Part shown: one piece after another, positions 1 to 5,851 of the stretch
Layout of the letters: every line of letters begins with the position of its first letter
How positions within the stretch are numbered: position 1 is the first letter of the stretch
NCBI GenBank assembly: GCA_900542795.1
Contig: UQPD01000061.1
Coordinates: 1-13,902, forward strand
Source of the DNA: an uncultured Prevotella sp.
Lineage (GTDB): Bacteria > Bacteroidota > Bacteroidia > Bacteroidales > Bacteroidaceae
Length of the DNA stretch: 13,902 bases
Direction: 5' to 3'
Notes under the pieces: generated by a model
Seen by the model: only the letters and a program-made list of their open reading frames with translations
What the model was told of the DNA's origin: nothing
The model's database searches: none
Made by a program: the position numbers and the translations under genes

Positions 1-162
1 TATGCCTTGTATGAAGTTTCTGTTCGTTAGGTCAGATGTTTGCCGCCAGCTTCCTCCAGATTTCACCTCACGATGAACACCCTTGCTCTTGGCTATGTAA
101 TTCCCGCTATTAGGGCTTACTAGGAACTTGCACCCGTTAGATAATGCTCATGCCGAGCGTAC
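1..162 (-). mobile_element. Group II intron, 5' end (partial, runs off the left edge)
   Basis: Read on the minus strand, this stretch follows the 5' part (domain I) of bacterial group II introns as I remember them. It opens at 162 with GTACG (family consensus GUGYG), continues with CTCGGCATGAG and CGGGTGCAAGTTCC, then CAAGGGTGTTC, GTGAGGTGAAATCTGGAGG and AAGCTGGCGGCAAAC, and ends near AACTTCATACAAGGC. Those blocks occur in this order in the long non-coding 5' region of such retroelements. The remaining RNA domains and the reverse transcriptase/maturase ORF would lie left of position 1, so activity cannot be judged. The intron points the same way as the SLOG gene and starts about 57 bases beyond that gene's terminator hairpin. 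It is a self-splicing ribozyme that moves by retrohoming. Identification rests on remembered sequence similarity; the exact 5' boundary is inferred from the GUGYG rule. Confidence 0.75.
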
Positions 163-218
163 AATGTTTAGCTACACTATGCGATATAGAGCCACGTTTT
201 TTTGTTGCAAAAACGAAA

Positions 219-250
219 GGGATAAAGGTTTATTTTCTAACCTTTACCCC
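219..250 (-). terminator. Rho-independent terminator after the SLOG gene
   Basis: Positions 219-230 and 239-250 pair on the minus strand as a 12-base-pair stem with a single G-U pair and an 8-base loop. It is followed by the U-rich tail TTTCGTTTTTG. It lies 18 bases after the stop codon of the SLOG gene, where a terminator is expected. Confidence 0.7.
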
Positions 251-268
251 CTGTTCAGCTACTGTATG

Positions 269-628
269 CTATACGTTTACAACCTTTACAATCAAGCCAT
301 GTTTCCAAGCCATTTTAATCATGTTTTTTGTGCCACGCGACTTACCGTCCCAAAAGACAACCAAAGTGCCAGCCATACGAGCCATTTGCTCATTTCGCCG
401 CGGACCAGCCGATCGCCCATACGTTTTCCATTCGGCAGGAACAATACGCAAAGGCAGATTGTGTTCGTGCGCAAACCGTTCGCCGAGAGCGTCCACCCCC
501 GTTGCACCACCCGAAATAATTTCAATTTCTAACTTGCCGATAAACTTGCCGATAAAGTTCATCATTTCTTTTTCAACAACTGAGTAGTCGTTAAAATTAC
601 GACTACCTGCAATAATAATGTGCATCAT
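269..628 (-). CDS. DUF2493 / YspA-like SLOG-family nucleotide-binding protein
   Basis: This 119-residue protein looks like a full-length member of the DUF2493 (cpYpsA-related SLOG) family. The Rossmann-type start IIAGSRNF is at residues 4-11, the glycine-rich SGGATGVDALGERFA near 39-53, AEWKTYG near 65-71, the conserved GPRRNEQMA near 75-83, and FWDGKSRGTKNM near 92-103. SLOG domains bind nucleotides or nucleotide-derived ligands, and DUF2493 proteins are frequent on phages, plasmids and genomic islands; no exact reaction is established. Two ATG codons are adjacent (628 and 625) and either could be used. A perfect 12-base tandem duplication (531-554) adds an IGKF/IGKL repeat near residues 26-33. 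The gene is divergent from the WYL regulator and has its own terminator. I see no clear promoter box upstream. The family call is firm; the role is unknown. Confidence 0.82.
   Translation of the reverse strand: MMHIIIAGSRNFNDYSVVEKEMMNFIGKFIGKLEIEIISGGATGVDALGERFAHEHNLPLRIVPAEWKTYGRSAGPRRNEQMARMAGTLVVFWDGKSRGTKNMIKMAWKHGLIVKVVNV
531..554. repeat. Perfect 12-bp tandem duplication inside the SLOG gene
   Basis: AACTTGCCGATA occurs twice back to back at 531-542 and 543-554. It is in frame and encodes the four-residue repeat in GKFIGKL. Compared with DUF2493 proteins as I remember them, these four residues look like an addition before the IEIISGGA strand. Confidence 0.85.
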
Positions 629-763
629 ATTTGAAATAAATTAAAGAACGTGTATATATCTTTATACGATTAAAGATTTCGCATATCGTTGTTTTGGGCA
701 GTTTGTATGCAAAAAGTCCGCAGAATTTATTATTATTAGACCGATTTTGTTGATTTTTTGATT

Positions 764-771
764 TATCTTTG
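764..771 (+). promoter_or_regulatory. Bacteroidota -7 promoter box of the WYL gene (leaderless arrangement)
   Basis: TATCTTTG matches the -7 consensus TAnnTTTG and ends only four bases before the ATG at 776. Transcription from such a box starts about four bases past its last G, so the mRNA would begin at or next to the start codon. The -33 region is poor: the nearest TTTG (746-749) is only 14 bases upstream. Confidence 0.6.
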
Positions 772-775
772 CAAA

Positions 776-1690
776 ATGATTAGTAAAACCTATCTTAGGT
801 ATATATGGCTCATCGATACAATTGACAAGTCAAGATTACCTCTCGATTTTGAACATATCGTTAAGCTATGGCAAGCATCTCCTTATGCTTATATGGGCGG
901 TCTATCCATCCGCACCTTTCACGAGCATCGCAAGGGCATCAAAGAGATGTTTGACATTGACATCGCATGCGACAAATCTTCATTGTTCACATACTATATC
1001 AAAAATCCCGAAGTGCTCAAAAAGAATACTTACGCACAAATGCTATTGCGTAAGTATAGCGTTCCACAAGATTTCTCAACCTTTAGCATGATGCGCGACC
1101 GTATTATATTAGAGGAAATACCACACGGAACGGCCTACTTCGACGCCATCATTGAAGCCATGCGAAACAATACTGAAGTTGTAATTGACTATCAACGTTA
1201 TGAAGGGCAACTTGAAACGCTAACGTTACAACCTTATGCGCTGAAAGTATACAACAGAAGATGGTATGTGCTTGGTTACATAAAAGAAAAAGAGGCCATT
1301 AGGCATTTGGCATTAGAACGATTTATTAACTTTCATGCTACAAACATTCAGTTTGATTTTCCGAAAGACTTCATACCCCGAAAGTACTACGATAATGTTG
1401 TGGGAATTTATGTGAATGACCAATTGCCCCTTGAAAAATTAAAAATCAGAGTATACGGTGTAGAAGTGGAATATTTGCGAATGTTGCCTCTACATAAATC
1501 GCAATGTGAAGTTAAATCAAAATACGGCGAATACGCCGAGTTTACGTATCGTGTATGTCTAACACCCGATTTAAAATCAAAACTATTGGCTTTAGGCTCT
1601 CACGTTGAAGTATTAGAGCCACTTGAATATCGCGAAAAGATTATGTCTGAAATTAAGGATGCAATGAATCGGTACCTTATGAAAAGCTAA
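776..1690 (+). CDS. WYL-domain transcriptional regulator
   Basis: This 304-residue protein has the three-part build of WYL regulators. The N-terminal part (about 1-65) contains SIRTFHEHRKGIKEMFDIDI, which resembles the recognition segment of the family's winged helix. A WYL core spans roughly 134-185, with RRWYVLGY at 161-168 and ALERF at 179-183. A C-terminal WCX-like extension follows at about 220-300. WYL domains are ligand or nucleic-acid sensors; family members control DNA-damage, phage-defence and mobile-element genes. I chose the ATG at 776 rather than a TTG at 758, because 758 lies upstream of and partly within the -7 box and a transcript from that box would lack it. The gene is divergent from the SLOG gene; nothing intact follows it, so its target is not evident here. 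The family call is firm, the ligand unknown. Confidence 0.85.
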   Translation: MISKTYLRYIWLIDTIDKSRLPLDFEHIVKLWQASPYAYMGGLSIRTFHEHRKGIKEMFDIDIACDKSSLFTYYIKNPEVLKKNTYAQMLLRKYSVPQDFSTFSMMRDRIILEEIPHGTAYFDAIIEAMRNNTEVVIDYQRYEGQLETLTLQPYALKVYNRRWYVLGYIKEKEAIRHLALERFINFHATNIQFDFPKDFIPRKYYDNVVGIYVNDQLPLEKLKIRVYGVEVEYLRMLPLHKSQCEVKSKYGEYAEFTYRVCLTPDLKSKLLALGSHVEVLEPLEYREKIMSEIKDAMNRYLMKS

Positions 1691-1735
1691 AAAACGCCAC
1701 TTATCTGCTGAGTTTTTGCAGAAAATGGTTTAAAA

Positions 1736-1984
1736 ATGCTATGTAGCGCGATTTTCATTCGTATTATATATTATAGGAGAACAAACTTCAAAATAAAGAA
1801 CAAACACCAAATTATCATAACTACGCATAAATTCACTAAACTGATACTTGATGAATATAATCGTCAAGGTATCAAAGTAACTGACCAAAACGAGTCTGCA
1901 GCTTATGTATCTCCCCTTATCGAACTCTCAGATGCACAAAAAGACATCTTGAGTAAAGGAGACGGTCAAAAGTTATCGTCTTGA
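1736..1984 (+). pseudogene. Possible gene remnant, 82-codon ORF of unknown family
   Basis: The first 26 or so codons are AT-rich and look like intergenic sequence read in frame. From about residue 30 the translation becomes protein-like, with FTKLILDEYNRQGIKV, then NESAAYVSPLIELSDAQKDI and a final GDGQKL. The in-frame ATA-ACT-ACG-CAT at about 1828 could be a mutated ATG, giving an original start MTTHKFTK. The ORF then stops abruptly, as if only the N-terminal part of a longer protein remains. I do not recognise the family with confidence. It could also be a real small gene. No convincing promoter box is visible. Confidence 0.35.
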
Positions 1985-2045
1985 CCATAGTCATAGGTAC
2001 TTACGTGAAGATTAATCGATGCATTGTCTCTTAATCTACAATTTT

Positions 2046-2092
2046 AAATGCGTTACTTTGGATATTATTAATTCTGATGTAACGCATTTTTT
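2046..2092 (+). terminator. Hairpin terminator (plus strand)
   Basis: AAATGCGTTAC (2046-2056) and GTAACGCATTT (2079-2089) form a perfect 11-base-pair stem with a 22-base loop. A run of six T on the plus strand overlaps and follows the right arm (2087-2092). It would end transcription coming from the 1736-1984 remnant or from the WYL gene. Confidence 0.55.
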
Positions 2093-2216
2093 ATAGACTC
2101 AACCATAGTTAGAGAAGTTGCAGAGATAGCCGAACACATGTCAAGTGTAAAGAGAAGTATACAGGCCTTGCTGATGAAGTTATTAAGTAACTAAAATTCA
2201 ACAGGTATACTAACAC

Positions 2217-2254
2217 AAAAAATCCTCCATAACCCAAATAGATTATGGAGGATT
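2217..2254 (-). terminator. Rho-independent terminator of the GGGtGRT operon
   Basis: Positions 2221-2232 and 2243-2254 form a perfect 12-base-pair stem with a 10-base loop. On the minus strand it is followed by TTTTTT (2222-2217). It sits 30 bases after the stop codon of the GGGtGRT gene. Confidence 0.85.
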
Positions 2255-2284
2255 ATATTCTATAACTGATTATCTAAGAATCAA

Positions 2285-3304
2285 TTACTTCTTGTTGAGA
2301 GCGAGGTCAGCCTTAACTGCACAAGCTACAGAGCAACCTACCATGGGGTTGTTACCAATACCGAGGAAGCCCATCATCTCAACGTGTGCGGGAACTGAAG
2401 AAGAACCTGCGAACTGAGCGTCAGAGTGCATACGACCCATAGTATCAGTCATACCATAAGAAGCAGGACCTGCAGCCATGTTATCGGGGTGAAGTGTACG
2501 ACCAGTACCACCACCTGAAGCTACGCTGAAGTAAGGCTTACCAGCGAGTACGCGCTCCTTCTTGTAAGTACCTGCAACAGGATGCTGGAAACGAGTGGGG
2601 TTAGTAGAGTTACCAGTAATAGAAACGTCTACATCCTCCTTCCACATAATAGCAACACCTTCGCGAACGTCGTCAGCACCATAGCAGTTTACCTTAGCAC
2701 GAGGACCATCGCTGTAAGCTGTTTCCTTAACAACCTTGAGTTCGCCAGTGTAGTAGTCGAACTTAGTTTGTACGTAAGTAAAACCATTGATACGGCTGAT
2801 AATCATAGCAGCGTCCTTACCAAGACCGTTGAGGATGCAACGGAGAGGTTTGTCAGCAGGACGGCTCTGGTTAGCCATCTGAGCAATCTTGATAGCACCT
2901 TCAGCAGCTGCAAAACTTTCGTGACCAGCGAGGAAGGCGAAGCACTTAGTCTCAGGAGAGAGCAAACGTGCTGCAAGGCGACCGTGACCGATACCAACCT
3001 TACGATCGTCAGCTACAGAACCAGGGATGCAGAATGCCTGAAGACCTTCGCCAATGTACTCAGCAGCTTCAACAGCGTCCTTAGCCTTTTCCTTCAATGC
3101 GATAGCAGTACCTACAACGTAAGCCCACTTAGCGTTCTCAAAGCAGATCATCTGTGTGCTTTCGCACTCCATGTAAGGATCAATGCCGTAAGATTCGCAA
3201 ATCTGGTTAGCCTCTTCAATATCTTTGATGCCGTGCTTATTAAGAGCAGCGAGAATCTGCTTCATGCGACGGTCCTGGCTTTCAAACTTTACTTCTCTAA
3301 TCAT
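2285..3304 (-). CDS. GGGtGRT family protein (function unknown)
   Basis: The 339-residue product carries the signature that names the family: GGGTGRT at residues 264-270, within SVASGGGTGRTLHPD. Other conserved-looking blocks are GIGHGRLAARLLS (104-116), AFLAGHESFAAAEGAIKIA (123-141), CILNGLGKDAAMIISRING (156-174) and NPTRFQHPVAGTYKKER (235-251). A cysteine pair, C324-x3-C328, lies near the C-terminus. No signal peptide or membrane segment is seen, so it should be cytoplasmic. It is the second gene of a two-gene operon, 14 bases after a NifU/IscU-like protein, and is preceded by a strong Shine-Dalgarno sequence. The family is conserved in Bacteroidota and Firmicutes without a known reaction; the partner suggests a link to iron-sulfur or thiol chemistry, which is inference. 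Family call firm. Confidence 0.93.
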   Translation of the reverse strand: MIREVKFESQDRRMKQILAALNKHGIKDIEEANQICESYGIDPYMECESTQMICFENAKWAYVVGTAIALKEKAKDAVEAAEYIGEGLQAFCIPGSVADDRKVGIGHGRLAARLLSPETKCFAFLAGHESFAAAEGAIKIAQMANQSRPADKPLRCILNGLGKDAAMIISRINGFTYVQTKFDYYTGELKVVKETAYSDGPRAKVNCYGADDVREGVAIMWKEDVDVSITGNSTNPTRFQHPVAGTYKKERVLAGKPYFSVASGGGTGRTLHPDNMAAGPASYGMTDTMGRMHSDAQFAGSSSVPAHVEMMGFLGIGNNPMVGCSVACAVKADLALNKK

Positions 3305-3313
3305 TTTTGTGTT

Positions 3314-3320
3314 CCTCCTT
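3314..3320 (-). promoter_or_regulatory. Unusually strong Shine-Dalgarno site of the GGGtGRT gene
   Basis: AAGGAGG overlaps the stop codon of the upstream gene (TAAGGAGG) and lies nine bases before the ATG at 3304. Bacteroidota genes rarely have such a site and none of the other gene starts here does. It fixes the start codon and suggests strong, possibly coupled translation. Confidence 0.75.
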
Positions 3321-4020
3321 AATCTTTACGTGGGTCAATAGATTTAACTGCGCCCTGCTCAGCAGTAGTGCGGCCATAGTGACCTGTTACACTCTTAAGA
3401 GCTTCGTTGGCATCAACGCCCTTCTTGATAGCGTCCATGAACTTGCCCATGTGAACAAATTCGTAGCCAATAACCTGGTCGTCCTTGTCGAGGTACATCT
3501 TAGTGATGTAACCTTCAGTAAGTTGGAGGTAACGAGTACCCTTGAGCTTAGTACCATAGAGAGTACCCATCTGGCTGATGAGACCCTTACCAAGGTCTTC
3601 AAGACCAGCACCTACTACGAGACCGCCTTCTGAGAAAGCGCTCTGAGTACGGCCGTATACAATCTGAAGGAAGAGCTCGCGCATTGCAGTATTGATAGCA
3701 TCGCAAACGAGGTCAGTGTTAAGAGCTTCGAGAATAGTCTTGCCAGGAAGAATTTCGCTGGCCATAGCTGCTGAGTGAGTCATACCAGAGCAACCGATGG
3801 TTTCAACCAAGCACTCTTCGATAACGCCTTCCTTAACGTTCAAGGTCAGCTTACATGCACCCTGCTGGGGAGCACACCAACCCACACCGTGAGTAAGACC
3901 TGAGATGTCCTTGATTTCTTTTGCTTGTACCCACTTGCCTTCTTCAGGGATAGGAGCGGGACCATGGTTGGGGCCTTTGGCAACACAACACATGTTCTGT
4001 ACTTCGTGTGAATATTCCAT
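3319..4020 (-). CDS. NifU/IscU-like iron-sulfur scaffold protein, partner of GGGtGRT protein
   Basis: The 233-residue protein has a NifU N-terminal/IscU-like domain at about residues 30-125. GWCAPQQGAC places cysteines at 49 and 56, ETIGCSGMTHSAAMASE puts C77 where IscU has its GCGSAIASS cysteine, and LVCDAINTAM puts C106 where IscU has HCSxLA. C49, C77 and C106 are the likely equivalents of the three scaffold cysteines. Residues 130-233 form an extra C-terminal part absent from IscU, ending in GHYGRTTAEQ and a charged tail. Canonical IscU proteins have about 130 residues. An N-terminal CC (11-12) is also present. It is first in the operon with the GGGtGRT gene, behind a near-consensus promoter. 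The domain predicts binding of iron-sulfur clusters; whether it is a true scaffold for general cluster assembly or serves its partner only is not known. Confidence 0.85.
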   Translation of the reverse strand: MEYSHEVQNMCCVAKGPNHGPAPIPEEGKWVQAKEIKDISGLTHGVGWCAPQQGACKLTLNVKEGVIEECLVETIGCSGMTHSAAMASEILPGKTILEALNTDLVCDAINTAMRELFLQIVYGRTQSAFSEGGLVVGAGLEDLGKGLISQMGTLYGTKLKGTRYLQLTEGYITKMYLDKDDQVIGYEFVHMGKFMDAIKKGVDANEALKSVTGHYGRTTAEQGAVKSIDPRKD

Positions 4021-4063
4021 GTTTTGAGTTTTGGTATTTAATAGAATACTTATTTTTCTTGTG

Positions 4064-4095
4064 CAAAGTTACACCATCTTTTGCTAACTTGCAAA
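4064..4095 (-). promoter_or_regulatory. Promoter of the NifU-like/GGGtGRT operon
   Basis: On the minus strand TTTG (4095-4092) is followed after 20 bases by TAACTTTG (4071-4064), matching the Bacteroidota consensus TTTG/TAnnTTTG. Transcription should start near 4060, giving a leader of about 40 bases. The -33 box lies in a short palindrome, TTTTGC/GCAAAA (4079-4096). Confidence 0.75.
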
Positions 4096-4128
4096 AAGAT
4101 ATTTGTGTTTTTTCGACTTAAATGTAGC

Positions 4129-5100
4129 TTATTTCACCGAAACTTCACCTTCGGCATGAAAACCGCGCAAGAAATCAGCAGTTTGCATTCGTTTTTTTCC
4201 TGCCAACTGAATGGTAAGCAAATGTTGATAGCCATCTGCCTGTGCTACCTTTAAATAAGTTTTACCATCAGTAACGATGGTTCCTATGGGTTCTGACACC
4301 TCACAGAATTCCTTACTTGTGGTATAAACCTTCAGCACGGACGTCTTTCCATTATAGGTTAACTCGGTCCATGCAGCAGGATAAGGTGAAAGACCACGAA
4401 CAAAGTCGTAAGTGCGTTTCACGCCTTGTGTCCAGTCTATACGGCATGTTTCTTTAAATATTTTGGGTGCTGGACGCAAAGGTTCATCGGTCTGTAATTC
4501 CGACTGCGGAATGGGAGTCACCGTACCTGCCAATATATTGTCTACCGTTTCTACCACCAAGTCACTACCCAAGTGCATCAACTTGTCATGCACATCTTCC
4601 ACGTTATCGGTATCGAGAATGGGCACAGGCACACGTTGAATAACACTTCCTGTGTCAATGTCATGATCAAGAAAGAAAGTAGTAATACCTGTTTCGGTAT
4701 CACCATTGATAATAGCCCAGTTTATAGGAGCTGCTCCACGATATTGGGGCAACAAAGCAGCATGCAAGTTAAAGGTGCCATAACGTGGCATATTCCAAAC
4801 TACCTCAGGCAACATACGGAAAGCTACAACAATCTGCAAGTCTGCTTGCAATGAGCGCAGCTCTTCAACAAACTCAGGGTCCTTCAACTTAGCAGGTTGC
4901 AACACACGCAAGCCATGTTCCACAGCATACTTCTTAACGGGCGAAGCCGAAAGTTCATTTTGATGGCGACCTATGGGCTTGTCGGGCATAGTTATTACAC
5001 CCACAATATTATAGCCACCTTCTACTAACTTTGATAAGGGTTCCACCGCGAAGTCGGGTGTACCCATATATACAATACGTAAGTCTTTCTTTTCTGTCAT
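4129..5100 (-). CDS. fmt: Methionyl-tRNA formyltransferase
   Basis: The enzyme transfers a formyl group from 10-formyltetrahydrofolate to Met-tRNA for translation initiation. The 323-residue length is usual. The Rossmann start IVYMGTPDFAV is at 9-19. The formyltransferase core FNLHAALLPQYRGAAPINWA spans 110-129, with catalytic N111 and H113, and DIDTG supplies D149; these match the Asn-His-Asp triad of the Escherichia coli enzyme. The C-terminal tRNA-binding OB-type domain occupies roughly 210-323 (RIDWTQ onward). It is last in the permease-ubiE-fmt gene run, 10 bases after ubiE. No clear hairpin terminator follows its stop; the next operon's promoter starts 34 bases on. Confidence 0.97.
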   Translation of the reverse strand: MTEKKDLRIVYMGTPDFAVEPLSKLVEGGYNIVGVITMPDKPIGRHQNELSASPVKKYAVEHGLRVLQPAKLKDPEFVEELRSLQADLQIVVAFRMLPEVVWNMPRYGTFNLHAALLPQYRGAAPINWAIINGDTETGITTFFLDHDIDTGSVIQRVPVPILDTDNVEDVHDKLMHLGSDLVVETVDNILAGTVTPIPQSELQTDEPLRPAPKIFKETCRIDWTQGVKRTYDFVRGLSPYPAAWTELTYNGKTSVLKVYTTSKEFCEVSEPIGTIVTDGKTYLKVAQADGYQHLLTIQLAGKKRMQTADFLRGFHAEGEVSVK

Positions 5101-5110
5101 TCTTCTGTTT

Positions 5111-5851
5111 TTATTTTTCGGCTGTATACATCGTGCTTAGTCCAAATGTAAAACGCTTAAATTTCACATCTTTAAAACCAGCTTTTTCAAGTATACCTTG
5201 CATAACCTCGCCTTGTGGGAACGCTTCCATGGTAGCAGGCAAATAGGCATAAGCCTTACTATCCCGAGAGATGAGTTTTCCCAACGTAGGCATTAACACA
5301 TGTGAGTAGAGCCAGAACAACTGCTTCATAGGGAAACGTACGGGTGAGGTTAATTCTATAATCACCAAACGTCCACCAGGGCGCATCACACGACGCATCT
5401 CTCGCAATCCACAATCAAGGTCTTCAAAGTTACGCACGCCATATGCTACCATTACCGCATCAAACGAATTGTCGGCAAAGGTAAGGTGCATGCAGTCTTC
5501 TTTTTCAAAACGAATAACCTTGTCTAATCCTGCAGCCTTCACCTTTTCGCGTCCCACATTCATCATGCCTTCTGAGAGGTCGGCTCCAACCAATTCAGCA
5601 GGTTTCAGCTCGCGTGCAGCAAGCATGGCAAAATCGCCCGTACCTGTTGCCACATCTAAGATACGTTGCGGTGCATAAGGCTTCAACGAATTAACGGCTT
5701 CACGACGCCATTTTTTGTCTATACCCAATGAAAGGGTGTGATTAAGCAAGTCGTAAGAGTGAGCTATGCCATCGAACATACGTTCTACTTGCACACCCTT
5801 AGTTTCTGTACTGTTATAAGGGGTTATTTCCTCTTGTTTATAAGTGGTCAT
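5111..5851 (-). CDS. ubiE: Demethylmenaquinone methyltransferase (UbiE/MenG)
   Basis: This S-adenosylmethionine-dependent methylase converts demethylmenaquinone to menaquinone, the last step of quinone synthesis in Bacteroidales; these anaerobes use menaquinone for fumarate respiration. The 246-residue protein shows the first UbiE signature YDLLNHTLSLGIDKKWR at 33-49, the SAM motif ILDVATGTGDFA at 64-75, an acidic D91 after strand 2 (GADLS), and the second signature RVMRPGGRLVIIEL at 154-167. YGVRNFED (137-144) is also typical. Its start overlaps the end of the permease gene by four bases (ATGA), implying coupled translation. The enzyme name menG fits equally well; a ubiquinone role is unlikely in this group. 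Confidence 0.95.
   Translation of the reverse strand: MTTYKQEEITPYNSTETKGVQVERMFDGIAHSYDLLNHTLSLGIDKKWRREAVNSLKPYAPQRILDVATGTGDFAMLAARELKPAELVGADLSEGMMNVGREKVKAAGLDKVIRFEKEDCMHLTFADNSFDAVMVAYGVRNFEDLDCGLREMRRVMRPGGRLVIIELTSPVRFPMKQLFWLYSHVLMPTLGKLISRDSKAYAYLPATMEAFPQGEVMQGILEKAGFKDVKFKRFTFGLSTMYTAEK

Larger units (their letters stand above)
1691..2284. other. Long intergenic stretch with possible gene remnants and two facing terminators
   Basis: No intact gene of recognisable family is present. It holds a short ORF with protein-like sequence in its second half (1736-1984), a plus-strand hairpin terminator (2046-2092), a second short protein-like open stretch (2078-2194) and the minus-strand terminator of the GGGtGRT operon (2217-2254). 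The picture is that of an eroded accessory segment between a regulator and a core operon. That erosion is an inference. Confidence 0.5.

Noticed and set aside
128..587. Two overlapping plus-strand ORFs of 134 and 147 codons near the left end
   Set aside because: They run across the intron boundary, a terminator hairpin and the antisense of the SLOG gene; composition does not look protein-like.
758..775. TTG start adding six residues to the WYL protein
   Set aside because: These codons lie upstream of and within the -7 promoter box, so a transcript from that box cannot contain them.
1703..1722. Hairpin TCTGC/GCAGA after the WYL gene as a terminator
   Set aside because: Only five base pairs and no T-run follows.
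2582..3322. Long plus-strand ORF of 246 codons opposite the GGGtGRT gene
   Set aside because: It is a mirror of a strongly biased, well-identified gene; the translation has no recognisable motif and no promoter or start context.
4079..4096. Palindrome after fmt as the fmt terminator
   Set aside because: A six-pair stem without a T-run on the minus strand; it overlaps the next promoter.
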